A stretch of DNA of 64,000 nucleotides, taken from the NCBI RefSeq assembly GCF_003987275.1, contig NZ_PIQF01000001.1, positions 248,001 through 312,000 of the forward strand. Direction: 5' to 3'. The notes under the pieces were generated by a model. It did no database searches, had not been told where the DNA came from, and saw nothing but the letters and a program-made list of their open reading frames with translations. The DNA comes from Idiomarina seosinensis. Its GTDB lineage: Bacteria > Pseudomonadota > Gammaproteobacteria > Enterobacterales > Alteromonadaceae. Positions 43,403-52,565 of the stretch are shown here, one piece after another. The position numbers and the translations under genes are program-made. Position 1 is the stretch's first letter. Every line of letters starts with the position of its first letter.

Positions 43403-44048
43403 CGGCTGGTGTTATATCTCTCGGCAGCGGGCACAGGCAATAACCGAATTTATTATTGTGTGGCCAGTGTTACTGCTGGCGCTGTGTATGGTACTGCAAC
43501 TTTTTTTGGTGTGGTGGGCTCAGCAAACCCTGGATACTGCGACGCAATATGCAGTGCGGGCAGGTGCTATCAATCACGGCCAGCAAGCAAAAATGGAGAT
43601 GACGTTAAGCGCGGTAATGGCGGGTATCAAGCCACAATTGAGTCAGGATAACCCGGTTGTTGCGGCATCCCAGGCGATCGCGCGCCAGCGACTGCACTTT
43701 ACTGATTACGGAAAATTAAAGCGGCTGACGCCAACCCAAGTCCATATCGATAAATTTTCGCAACTCCGGTGGGACCCGGATATTGGCAACTTTGTTAACG
43801 AAATTGCGGTTGATCATTACCAGGCGCGACTGGCGAAAAACGCTGATCCGGAGTGGGCAGCAGCACGGCGTCTTAAAATCACCACGGAATGGTGTTTTGA
43901 TTTACAAATACCGTTCGCTGCTGAATTTTTGGGATTAATTGCCCGCGACCGCGGGCAATGTCTTATCGGTAATTTGGCGTCGCGACCGCAGTGGGCGCTA
44001 ACTAGTGCCGCTGAACATGAGCTGTTAAGCGGCTTTCGGCAGCGCTAG
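43389..44048 (+). CDS. TadE-like pseudopilin
   Basis: [32 protein letters not shown] resembles the TadE RG^QALVEF motif. Confidence 0.68.
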   Translation: MSNLNGWCYISRQRAQAITEFIIVWPVLLLALCMVLQLFLVWWAQQTLDTATQYAVRAGAINHGQQAKMEMTLSAVMAGIKPQLSQDNPVVAASQAIARQRLHFTDYGKLKRLTPTQVHIDKFSQLRWDPDIGNFVNEIAVDHYQARLAKNADPEWAAARRLKITTEWCFDLQIPFAAEFLGLIARDRGQCLIGNLASRPQWALTSAAEHELLSGFRQR

Positions 44049-44899
44049 TCGTGATAGTCAACGCAGGCCTGTAAGGTGTTCTCGATCAATGAAGCAACCG
44101 TCATTGGGCCCACGCCGCCAGGCACGGGGGTAATCCAGCCAGCACGCTCGGCTGCTTGCTGATACTGGACATCGCCTGTTAACTTTCCATCGGGTAAGCG
44201 GTTCATACCAACATCGACCACCATCGCTCCTGGCTTAATCCAGTCGCCGGGGATAAACTCCGGCTTACCAACGGCGACCACCAGAATATCAGCGCGGCGA
44301 ACATGTTTTTCCAGATCGTTAGTAAAACGGTGGCAAACGGTGGTGGTTGCTCCGGCCAGCAATAATTCCAGACTCATGGGTCGGCCGACAATATTGGAAG
44401 CACCAACGACCACCGCATTCAAACCGTGTAAGTCCACTTTGGTCGACTCCAGTAGGGTAATGATACCCTTGGGGGTACAGGGGCGAAGTGCTGGAATGCG
44501 TTGAGCCAGGCGACCAATATTGTAAGGATGGAAACCATCGACGTCTTTATCCGGGCGGATGCGCTCCAGGATGGGGGTTGCATCCAAGCCTGCTGGTAAT
44601 GGTAACTGCAGTAAAATGCCGTCAACCGTTGGGTCTTCATTGAGTTGGTCGATCAGAGTTTCTAATTGCTGCTGGCTGGCATCGGCGGGTAAGTCATGAT
44701 CGAAAGATTTAATCCCGACTTGCTCGCAGGCGCGGCGTTTATTACCAACATACACTTCCGATGCCGGGTCTTTACCGACTAGCACGACTGCCAGCCCGGG
44801 CATACGTTGACCACTGCTGATGCGTTCAGAAATTTGTGACTTAACAGTTTCGCGAACGGAAGCGGCAATTGCCTTTCCATCAATTATTTGTGCGGACAT
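44045..44899 (-). CDS. folD: methylenetetrahydrofolate dehydrogenase/cyclohydrolase
   Basis: Start chosen at [12 protein letters not shown] by homology; [40 protein letters not shown]. Confidence 0.95.
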   Translation of the reverse strand: MSAQIIDGKAIAASVRETVKSQISERISSGQRMPGLAVVLVGKDPASEVYVGNKRRACEQVGIKSFDHDLPADASQQQLETLIDQLNEDPTVDGILLQLPLPAGLDATPILERIRPDKDVDGFHPYNIGRLAQRIPALRPCTPKGIITLLESTKVDLHGLNAVVVGASNIVGRPMSLELLLAGATTTVCHRFTNDLEKHVRRADILVVAVGKPEFIPGDWIKPGAMVVDVGMNRLPDGKLTGDVQYQQAAERAGWITPVPGGVGPMTVASLIENTLQACVDYHD

Positions 44900-45056
44900 C
44901 TGTTTTTGGTTCCCAGAAGTTGAGGAGTTAACAAGCAATATGGCATTTATTTGGGGCTCTAGTTTACGTTTTTTACCCAGACTTGTCACTGACCGCAGTA
45001 AAAACCACCAGCTTGCTGCAAAAGTAGCCAGTTGGCGGTTTAATCGCAAAAAGTGT

Positions 45057-45093
45057 TTGACGAGCTATGCCGCAACAGGTAATATTCGCCCCC
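45057..45093 (+). promoter_or_regulatory. tRNA operon promoter with GC-rich discriminator
   Basis: TTGACG (45057-45062), 17-nt spacer, TAATAT (45080-45085), then TCGCCCCC. Confidence 0.7.
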
Positions 45094-45134
45094 GTTGTCG
45101 GCCCTCAGGGTCAACACACGTTTTATAAGAGTTT

Positions 45135-45211
45135 CGGCGATTAGCGCAGTTTGGTAGCGCACTTGGTTTGGGTCCAAGGGGTCGCAGGTTCAAATCCTGC
45201 ATCGCCGACCA
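45135..45211 (+). tRNA. tRNA-Pro (TGG)
   Basis: 77-nt cloverleaf with encoded CCA; loop ttTGGgt. Confidence 0.95.
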
Positions 45212-45248
45212 TTCTTACAAAACGGACGGTTGCAGGTATGTTCGATAT

Positions 45249-45325
<77 letters not shown>

Positions 45326-45354
45326 GAACGCGCCATAAAAGAAAGCCAATCAGT

Positions 45355-45431
45355 GGTGGGTGTAGCTCAGTTGGTAGAGCCCCGGATTGTGATTCCGGTT
45401 GTCGTGGGTTCAAGTCCCATCATCCACCCCA
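45355..45431 (+). tRNA. tRNA-His (GTG)
   Basis: Cloverleaf with G-1:C73 and CCA; loop ttGTGat. Confidence 0.95.
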
Positions 45432-45465
45432 CTTCCTCTTTCTGCAAGTTAAAGAACATAGTTGT

Positions 45466-45542
45466 CGGCGATTAGCGCAGTTTGGTAGCGCACTTGGTTT
45501 GGGTCCAAGGGGTCGCAGGTTCAAATCCTGCATCGCCGACCA
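45466..45542 (+). tRNA. tRNA-Pro (TGG), identical second copy
   Basis: Identical by eye to 45135-45211. Confidence 0.95.
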
Positions 45543-45632
45543 TTTCTTACTGATCAATCAAGCCTTTATTTGCGTATCCATTGATAGCAACCTAGACTAT
45601 TATTTATAGTGTTTAATCAGATGGAGGTCGCC

Positions 45633-45860
45633 ATGACAGATTTTGAAGCCCGTATGCGTAACCCAGCAAGTAAATTTGCTACCCCGGAAGAAGTGCTTAA
45701 CCGTGATGACTTTAGCAAACAGCAAAAGTTAGACATTCTAAAGCAATGGCGTTACGACGAATACGAAACGGAAGTCGCTGATCAGGAAAACATGGCAGCT
45801 GACCATCCCGATCGATTAGGTGAAATCAATAATCTCATTATAAAACTGCAGGAGTCATAA
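45633..45860 (+). CDS. small acidic conserved protein of unknown function
   Basis: MTDFEARMRNPASKFATPEEVLNRDDFSKQQKLDILKQWRYDEYE; GGAGGT upstream of ATG 45633; resembles a common short family with a 'PEEVL..d.LS..QK..IL..W.yDa.E' pattern. Confidence 0.7.
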   Translation: MTDFEARMRNPASKFATPEEVLNRDDFSKQQKLDILKQWRYDEYETEVADQENMAADHPDRLGEINNLIIKLQES

Positions 45861-46072
45861 GCCTCCTGTTTCGCTAAACCTCGTTGTTTTTTATTAAGGT
45901 CGCGTCAGGCACGCGACCGACTTCCGAAATTTCTTCTGTTAGCTCTCGACTCTCGTTGCTTACCTCGCTATAATGCTGCGTCATTTTTTAAGGTCAACGC
46001 CGTTGTTACGCCGACTTTTAAATAAACGAAAGGCGAACGACATTCATTGATTGAAACCGAGGTAATGAAGCA

Positions 46073-47371
46073 ATGCAGGTTTCTGTAGAGACAACTCAAG
46101 GTTTAGAACGTCGCGTGACTATTTCGGTCCCGGCGGACACGATTGATAACGAAGTAAAACGTTTACTGAAAGAAGAATACCGCCACCGCCGTGTGAATGG
46201 TTTCCGTAAAGGGAAAATTCCTCCACACGTGCTGCAGAAGCTATTCGGCCGTGAAGCTCGTTCGCGCGCTGCTTCTGGGGTAATGCAGAGCAAGTTTTAC
46301 GAAGCGGTCATGCAGGAAAACCTAAACCCAGCAGGCGCTCCGGCGATTGAACCTAAAGTAAATGAACCGGGCAAAGATTTAGAGTTCACGGCAACGTTCG
46401 AAGTCTATCCAGAAGTCGAAGTGAAAAATCTGGATAAAGTTGAAATTGAAAAGCCAGCCGTTGAAGTTACTGACGAAGATGTCGACAACATGTTAGACAC
46501 TCTGCGTAAGCAACACGCGGGCTGGAAAGAAGTTAAACGCAAGTCGAAGAAAGGCGACCGCGTTACTATGGACTTTGTTGGTTCTATCGACGGTGAACAG
46601 TTCGAAGGCGGTAAAGCCGAAGACTTTCAGCTGGAATTGGGCGAAGGCCGCATGATCCCTGGTTTCGAAGACCAAATCAAAGGCATTAAAGCGGGTGAAG
46701 AAAAGTCTATCGAAGTGACTTTCCCGGAAGATTACCACGCAGAGAACCTTAAGGGTAAAGATGCCCAGTTTGATGTTACTGCGAAAACTGTAGAAGAACG
46801 TGAGCTGCCTGAGCTGGACGACGAATTCGTTGCCTTGTTCGGGGTAAAAGAGGGCGGCGTTGAAGCGTTGAAAACCGAAGTTCGCAAAAACATGGAACGC
46901 GAACTGAGTAACGCTGTTAAAGGTAAAATTAAAGAGCAGGTGTTGAAAGGCATCGTTGAACAAAACGACGTTGACCTGCCAAAAGCAATGGTTGATCAAG
47001 AAATCGACGCGTTGCGTAAACAAGCGGCGCAGCGTTTTGGTGGCAATGCTGAGCAAATGCCTGACTTACCGGCAGAGCTGTTCGAAGAACAAGCAAAAGA
47101 GCGGGTAAAAGTTGGGTTGTTGCTGGGCGAAGTTATCCGCAAGAACGAGATGAAACCTGACGACGAAAAAGTGGATCAGATCATCGCTAATGCAGCGTCA
47201 GCATACGAAGATCCGGAAGAAGTTGTTACTTACTACAAGTCTAACAACGACATGATGCAACAGGTTCGTAACCTGGCTCTTGAAGAACAGGCAATTGATT
47301 TTGTTCTGCAGCAAGCCAAGGTGATTGATAAAGAAGCGAACTTTGACGATATCATGAACCCTAAGCAGTAA
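46073..47371 (+). CDS. tig: trigger factor
   Basis: [40 protein letters not shown]-like middle domain. Confidence 0.96.
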   Translation: MQVSVETTQGLERRVTISVPADTIDNEVKRLLKEEYRHRRVNGFRKGKIPPHVLQKLFGREARSRAASGVMQSKFYEAVMQENLNPAGAPAIEPKVNEPGKDLEFTATFEVYPEVEVKNLDKVEIEKPAVEVTDEDVDNMLDTLRKQHAGWKEVKRKSKKGDRVTMDFVGSIDGEQFEGGKAEDFQLELGEGRMIPGFEDQIKGIKAGEEKSIEVTFPEDYHAENLKGKDAQFDVTAKTVEERELPELDDEFVALFGVKEGGVEALKTEVRKNMERELSNAVKGKIKEQVLKGIVEQNDVDLPKAMVDQEIDALRKQAAQRFGGNAEQMPDLPAELFEEQAKERVKVGLLLGEVIRKNEMKPDDEKVDQIIANAASAYEDPEEVVTYYKSNNDMMQQVRNLALEEQAIDFVLQQAKVIDKEANFDDIMNPKQ

Positions 47372-47415
47372 TAACCGCACGGAATCCTTGACGGAGTCCG
47401 GCAGTGCTTGGTTTA

Positions 47416-47447
47416 ATGGCTCGTATGACATCATACGAGCCATTTTT
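47416..47447 (+). terminator. intrinsic terminator/attenuator between tig and clpP
   Basis: ATGGCTCGTATGA-CA-TCATACGAGCCAT followed by TTTT. Confidence 0.7.
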
Positions 47448-47467
47448 ATTTCAGGAGCATTTATTTA

Positions 47468-48085
47468 ATGTCTAGCGATATTCAGGATCCGATGGCACAA
47501 CTCGTTCCAATGGTGGTCGAGCAGACCTCAAAAGGCGAACGTTCTTACGATATTTATTCACGCTTATTGAAAGAGCGGGTTATTTTTTGTTGTGGTCAGG
47601 TAGAAGACCACATGGCGAACCTTATTGTCGCCCAGTTACTGTTTTTAGAATCGGACAATCCGGATAAAGACATTTATCTCTATATCAATTCGCCAGGCGG
47701 TGTTGTGACCGCAGGTATGGCTATTTACGACACCATGCGCTTTATTAAGCCCGACGTCAGCACTGTCTGTATGGGGCAGGCGGCCAGCATGGGCGCGTTC
47801 CTGCTAGCCGGGGGCACTAAAGGTAAGCGTTATTGTTTGCCAAATTCTCGAGTGATGATTCATCAGCCGTTAGGCGGTTTTCAGGGGCAGGCATCGGATT
47901 TTGAAATTCATGCGAAACAGATTTTGGATCTGAAAGAGCGCCTAAACCGTATGTTAGCGGAGAACACCGGACAAGATTATGACAAAGTGGCGCGCGATAC
48001 CGATCGCGATCACTTCCTTGCTGCCGAAGAGGCCATTAAATATGGTTTGGTGGATGGTGTATTAAATAAGCGTGGCGAAGAGTAG
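47468..48085 (+). CDS. clpP: ATP-dependent Clp protease proteolytic subunit
   Basis: [30 protein letters not shown]. Confidence 0.97.
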   Translation: MSSDIQDPMAQLVPMVVEQTSKGERSYDIYSRLLKERVIFCCGQVEDHMANLIVAQLLFLESDNPDKDIYLYINSPGGVVTAGMAIYDTMRFIKPDVSTVCMGQAASMGAFLLAGGTKGKRYCLPNSRVMIHQPLGGFQGQASDFEIHAKQILDLKERLNRMLAENTGQDYDKVARDTDRDHFLAAEEAIKYGLVDGVLNKRGEE

Positions 48086-48097
48086 TAGGAGAAAAGC

Positions 48098-49375
48098 ATG
48101 ACCGATAAAACCGAAGGTGAAGGCGAGAAGCCGTTGTATTGCACCTTTTGCGGTAAAAGTCAGCATGAGGTTAAAAAGCTGATTGCGGGTCCTTCTGTAT
48201 TTATCTGTGATGAATGCGTAGACCTGTGTAATGATATTTTGAAAGAAGAAATTCAGGATATCGCGCCGGCAGCCGACCATGAAAAATTGCCGGTTCCTAA
48301 AGCGATTCGGGAAAATCTTGATGACTATGTGATTGGTCAGGATCGTGCAAAACGGGTTCTTTCGGTCGCTGTTTATAACCACTATAAGCGCCTGCGCAAT
48401 AAAGGCAAAAGCCACGACGGCATCGAGTTAGGAAAAAGTAATATCCTGCTGATAGGCCCAACCGGCTCTGGTAAAACGTTCCTTGCTGAAACCATGGCCC
48501 GTTATTTGGATGTGCCTTTTACGATGGCCGACGCAACCACGCTAACCGAAGCCGGTTATGTGGGCGAGGATGTTGAAAACATCATTCAAAAACTGTTGCA
48601 AAAATGCGATTACGATGTGGAAAAAGCCGAGCGCGGTATCGTCTATATCGATGAGATAGATAAGATCTCGCGTAAATCAGATAACCCATCGATCACTCGT
48701 GACGTTAGTGGTGAAGGGGTTCAGCAAGCGTTGCTAAAGCTAATTGAAGGCACGGTTGCATCCGTACCGCCGCAAGGAGGCCGCAAGCACCCTCAACAAG
48801 AATTTTTGCAGGTTGATACCTCGAAGATCCTGTTCGTCTGTGGTGGTGCTTTTGCTGGACTCAGCAAAGTTATTGAACAGCGTTTAGCAACAGGCACTGG
48901 TATTGGTTTTGGCGCCGACGTTAAGAGCAAAAGCCAGGATGAGGAAGGCAAAATCGTATCAAAGGTGGAGCCGGAAGATTTGGTGAAGTATGGTTTAATC
49001 CCAGAGTTCATCGGGCGTTTACCCGTCCTGGCAACATTAGACGAACTTGATGAAGACGCATTGGTTGAAATTTTAAGCGCACCTAAAAATGCGTTAACTA
49101 AACAGTATTCAGCATTGTTCGAAATGGAAGACGTAGAGCTTGAGTTTCGTGAAGATGCACTACGCGCTATCGCAAAGAAAGCAATGGCGCGTCGCACTGG
49201 CGCCAGAGGCCTGCGCTCTATCGTTGAAGACGTATTGTTGGGCACGATGTACGAATTGCCGTCCATTGAAGGCGTGGTTAAGGTGGTTGTTGATGAATCT
49301 GTCATTGCAGGCGAATCAGACCCTATCTTGATTTATGCCAATCAAGCGAAGGACAAGCAAGCTTCGGGCGAATAA
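48098..49375 (+). CDS. clpX: ATP-dependent Clp protease ATPase subunit
   Basis: Cys4 zinc domain, [15 protein letters not shown], Walker [10 protein letters not shown]. Confidence 0.97.
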   Translation: MTDKTEGEGEKPLYCTFCGKSQHEVKKLIAGPSVFICDECVDLCNDILKEEIQDIAPAADHEKLPVPKAIRENLDDYVIGQDRAKRVLSVAVYNHYKRLRNKGKSHDGIELGKSNILLIGPTGSGKTFLAETMARYLDVPFTMADATTLTEAGYVGEDVENIIQKLLQKCDYDVEKAERGIVYIDEIDKISRKSDNPSITRDVSGEGVQQALLKLIEGTVASVPPQGGRKHPQQEFLQVDTSKILFVCGGAFAGLSKVIEQRLATGTGIGFGADVKSKSQDEEGKIVSKVEPEDLVKYGLIPEFIGRLPVLATLDELDEDALVEILSAPKNALTKQYSALFEMEDVELEFREDALRAIAKKAMARRTGARGLRSIVEDVLLGTMYELPSIEGVVKVVVDESVIAGESDPILIYANQAKDKQASGE

Positions 49376-49402
49376 GTCGCCAAAACAGCCCAAAAAACAT
49401 GC

Positions 49403-49429
49403 AAAAAAGGGCCTTTTGGCCCTTTTTTT
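49403..49429 (+). terminator. intrinsic terminator after clpX
   Basis: AAAAAAGGGCC-TTTT-GGCCCTTTTTTT. Confidence 0.85.
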
Positions 49430-49438
49430 CTGCCAAGG

Positions 49439-49466
49439 ATTGAACTTTGCTGTTCAGACCGCATAT
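49439..49466 (+). promoter_or_regulatory. sigma32-like heat-shock promoter of lon
   Basis: ATTGAAC, 13-nt spacer, CCGCATAT versus consensus CTTGAAA-N(11-16)-CCCCATNT. Confidence 0.55.
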
Positions 49467-49496
49467 AACAGATATAACCAAGGTCGGGAGAAATTA

Positions 49497-51833
49497 ATGA
49501 GCGAAGAACGAACAGAACAATTACACATGCCCGTTCTGCCGTTGCGAGATGTCGTGGTGTACCCGCATATGGTGATTCCACTGTTTGTCGGGCGCGAAAA
49601 GTCTATTCGCTGTTTAGAAGCGGCAATGGACGCGGATAAAAAGGTATTTCTAGCAGCGCAGAAAGATGCATCGGTTGATGAACCCAACGAGGATGACATA
49701 TATCGGGTCGGTACCGTAGCAACGCTATTGCAACTGTTAAAATTGCCGGATGGAACGGTAAAAGTGTTGGTGGAAGGCCAGCAACGTGCACAGTTAGATG
49801 AACTACAAGACGATGACGATTATTTTAAAGCATCGATCCATTATTTAGCCTCTGAAGAAATGCCTGAGAAAGAGCAGGAAGTGATGATTCGCTCAGCAAT
49901 GAATCAGTTTGAGGGTTACGTAAAGCTAAATAAGAAGATCCCTCCCGAGGTACTAACCTCGCTGTCCGGAATTGAAGACTGCGACCGGCTTGCAGACACA
50001 ATGGCCGCGCATATGCCGTTAAAGCTGGCTGACAAGCAGCATGTGCTGGAAATCACCGATGTGCGTGAGCGTGTTGAATATTTGATGGCGCTGATGGAAG
50101 GTGAAATCGACATTTTGCAAGTTGAGAAACGCATTCGCAGCCGCGTTAAGAAGCAAATGGAGAAAAGCCAGCGCGAATATTATCTGAATGAGCAAATGAA
50201 GGCGATTCAGAAAGAGCTGGGCGAAGGCGAAGACGGTGTCGATGAATTTGAACAGTTACAGAACAAAATTGACGACGCGCAAATGCCGGCAGAAGCTCGT
50301 AAAAAGGTTGAAGCTGAGTTATCGAAATTAAAAATGATGTCACCCATGTCGGCCGAAGCTACGGTAGTTCGTGGTTATATCGACTGGATGGTATCAATTC
50401 CGTGGAAGAAGAAATCACGGATTAAAAAAGATTTAGCCAACGCTGAAAAAATTCTTGATGCAGACCACTATGGTTTGGAAAAAGTTAAAGAACGCATCAT
50501 TGAATACCTGGCCGTGCAGCAACGTACGACCAAAGTGAAAGGTGCTATTTTATGCCTTGTCGGGCCGCCGGGTGTGGGTAAGACCTCATTAGGGCAATCA
50601 ATTGCCAGAGCCACTGGCCGTAAATATGTACGCATGGCGTTGGGTGGTGTGCGTGACGAAGCTGAGATACGCGGACATCGGCGTACCTACATTGGCTCAA
50701 TGCCAGGTAAGCTGATTCAGAAAATGTCAAAAGTTGGCGTACGCAACCCGCTGTTTTTGCTGGATGAAATTGACAAGATCTCCAGTGACATGCGTGGTGA
50801 CCCGGCATCAGCGCTACTAGAAGTGCTGGATCCAGAACAAAACATCAACTTTAACGATCACTACTTAGAAGTTGATTACGATTTGTCGGATGTGATGTTC
50901 GTAGCAACCTCTAACAGCATGAATATTCCAGCACCACTATTAGATCGGATGGAAGTTATTCGGCTGGCAGGTTACACAGAAGATGAAAAGCTGAACATTG
51001 CGAAAAGCCATTTATTGCCTAAACAAATTGAGCGTAATGGGCTTAAAAATAAAGAAATTACTGTAAAAGATGACGCTATTATAGGCATCATCCGTTATTA
51101 CACCCGCGAAGCCGGGGTACGTAACTTAGAGCGCGAATTGTCTCGCTTATGTCGTAAAGCAGTCAAAACTATTTTATTGGATAAATCGATAAAGCATGTT
51201 GAAGTGAATCAGGATAACCTGTCCGACTACCTGGGCGTTCAGCGGTTTGACTATGGTAAAGCCGAGGAAGAAAACCAGATTGGCCAAGTTACTGGTCTGG
51301 CATGGACTGAAGTCGGTGGGGATTTGCTGACCATAGAAGCGACGAATGTGTCTGGTAAGGGAAAAATCACCTCAACCGGGTCCCTGGGCGACGTGATGCA
51401 AGAGTCTATCCAAACCGCCTTAACCGTGGTTCGCAGTCGTGCCGATAAACTAGGTATTGCTGACGACTTCCATGAAAAACGTGATATTCATGTGCATGTG
51501 CCTGAAGGAGCAACTCCAAAAGACGGACCGAGTGCGGGTATCGCTATGGTGACCTCGTTAGTTTCGTCGTTAACTAAGATTCCGGTTAAGTCTGAGGTCG
51601 CTATGACTGGCGAAATTACTTTGCGCGGTGAAGTATTAGCTATCGGTGGTCTTAAAGAGAAGTTGCTGGCCGCTCATCGCGGTGGCATCAAGCATGTTTT
51701 GATTCCGAAAGACAATGAACGTGATTTAAAAGAGATTGCTGATAATGTTAAGCAGGATCTGACGATTCAGCCGGTACAGTGGATTGATGAAGTGCTAGCC
51801 GTTGCATTAGAACGGAACCCTATGGATAACTAG
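49497..51833 (+). CDS. lon: Lon protease
   Basis: Start at MSEERTEQLHMPVLPLRDVVVYPHM by homology; GPPGVGKTSLGQSIA, PKDGPSAG. Confidence 0.97.
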   Translation: MSEERTEQLHMPVLPLRDVVVYPHMVIPLFVGREKSIRCLEAAMDADKKVFLAAQKDASVDEPNEDDIYRVGTVATLLQLLKLPDGTVKVLVEGQQRAQLDELQDDDDYFKASIHYLASEEMPEKEQEVMIRSAMNQFEGYVKLNKKIPPEVLTSLSGIEDCDRLADTMAAHMPLKLADKQHVLEITDVRERVEYLMALMEGEIDILQVEKRIRSRVKKQMEKSQREYYLNEQMKAIQKELGEGEDGVDEFEQLQNKIDDAQMPAEARKKVEAELSKLKMMSPMSAEATVVRGYIDWMVSIPWKKKSRIKKDLANAEKILDADHYGLEKVKERIIEYLAVQQRTTKVKGAILCLVGPPGVGKTSLGQSIARATGRKYVRMALGGVRDEAEIRGHRRTYIGSMPGKLIQKMSKVGVRNPLFLLDEIDKISSDMRGDPASALLEVLDPEQNINFNDHYLEVDYDLSDVMFVATSNSMNIPAPLLDRMEVIRLAGYTEDEKLNIAKSHLLPKQIERNGLKNKEITVKDDAIIGIIRYYTREAGVRNLERELSRLCRKAVKTILLDKSIKHVEVNQDNLSDYLGVQRFDYGKAEEENQIGQVTGLAWTEVGGDLLTIEATNVSGKGKITSTGSLGDVMQESIQTALTVVRSRADKLGIADDFHEKRDIHVHVPEGATPKDGPSAGIAMVTSLVSSLTKIPVKSEVAMTGEITLRGEVLAIGGLKEKLLAAHRGGIKHVLIPKDNERDLKEIADNVKQDLTIQPVQWIDEVLAVALERNPMDN

Positions 51834-51871
51834 TACTAAAGTGCTATAGCTCTTTCCGCAAAAAACGAGCC

Positions 51872-51916
51872 AATGCGGCCTATGGCAAAGAAATTAGCCT
51901 GTAGGCCGCATTTTTT
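51872..51916 (+). terminator. intrinsic terminator after lon
   Basis: AATGCGGCCTA-(19 nt)-TAGGCCGCATTTTTT. Confidence 0.8.
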
Positions 51917-52038
51917 CGTTAAAAAATTAAAAAAAAGGGTTTTCAAACGAAACCACTGTGGTAGCCTAAGAATTAAAGCTATTGCTGGCGTTAGTTGTAG
52001 CCAGACGGCTGGACAGGAAAAGTTCGGAAAGAATGGTG

Positions 52039-52067
52039 TTGAACATTCAAACTAAGCTTGATATAAC
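52039..52067 (+). promoter_or_regulatory. putative sigma70 promoter of the HU gene
   Basis: TTGAAC (52039-52044), 17-nt spacer, TATAAC (52062-52067). Confidence 0.6.
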
Positions 52068-52139
52068 AATTTTGGCCCATTTAAAAAATCCGAATGGAAC
52101 CACGGAAATTTGATAATAACAATCGAAGGGGATGATACT

Positions 52140-52412
52140 GTGAATAAGTCTCAGCTAATTGACAAAATCGCGGCGGGTGCAGATATTTCAAAAGCTGCTG
52201 CTGGTCGTGCACTGGACTCAATGATTGATGCAGTAACCGAAGCACTGAAGAAAGGCGACCAAGTCGCGCTAGTTGGTTTTGGTACTTTTAGCGTTCGTGA
52301 TCGTGCAGCTCGCACTGGTCGTAACCCGCAAACGGGTCAAACGATTAATATCGCAGCAGCTAAAGTACCTGCATTCAAAGCCGGTAAAGCTCTGAAAGAC
52401 GCAGTAAACTAA
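52140..52412 (+). CDS. hupB: DNA-binding protein HU (beta-like), GTG start
   Basis: [37 protein letters not shown]. Confidence 0.93.
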   Translation: MNKSQLIDKIAAGADISKAAAGRALDSMIDAVTEALKKGDQVALVGFGTFSVRDRAARTGRNPQTGQTINIAAAKVPAFKAGKALKDAVN

Positions 52413-52416
52413 TAAG

Positions 52417-52437
52417 AGCGCTAATGCGCTTTTTTTA
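52417..52437 (+). terminator. intrinsic terminator 1 after hupB
   Basis: AGCGC-TAAT-GCGCT-TTTTTTT. Confidence 0.8.
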
Positions 52438-52454
52438 TTAGATATTGAACATTT

Positions 52455-52490
52455 AATAACCCGGAGTTTAAAACTCCGGGTTATTTTTTT
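52455..52490 (+). terminator. intrinsic terminator 2 after hupB
   Basis: AATAACCCGGAGT-TTAAA-ACTCCGGGTTATT-TTTTT. Confidence 0.85.
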
Positions 52491-52565
52491 GTTGAAAGGG
52501 TGAGTTTTACGCCTGTTTAGATATAATGTCCCGTCGATAATTAAACCACGAAGGAAGTTCTGATT

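Noticed and set aside
36553-44048. Pil block as an integrated genomic island or prophage remnant
   Set aside because: No integrase, transposase, att-like direct repeats or tRNA disruption at either edge; horizontal origin is possible but not shown by the sequence.
44900-45049. N-terminal 50-aa extension of the folD ORF
   Set aside because: FolD homology begins at MSAQIIDGK; the extension is not FolD-like and overlaps the intergenic/tRNA promoter region.
45898-45918. GGTCGCGT-CAGGC-ACGCGACC hairpin upstream of tig as an intrinsic terminator
   Set aside because: No T-tract on either strand after the stem; could be a transcript-end hairpin but terminator evidence is lacking.
49335-49496. N-terminal 54-aa extension of the lon ORF
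   Set aside because: It overlaps clpX, the clpX terminator and the candidate sigma32 promoter; Lon homology starts at MSEERTEQ.
51873-52055. 60-aa ORF between lon and hupB
   Set aside because: It lies over the lon terminator and hup promoter and has no recognisable family.
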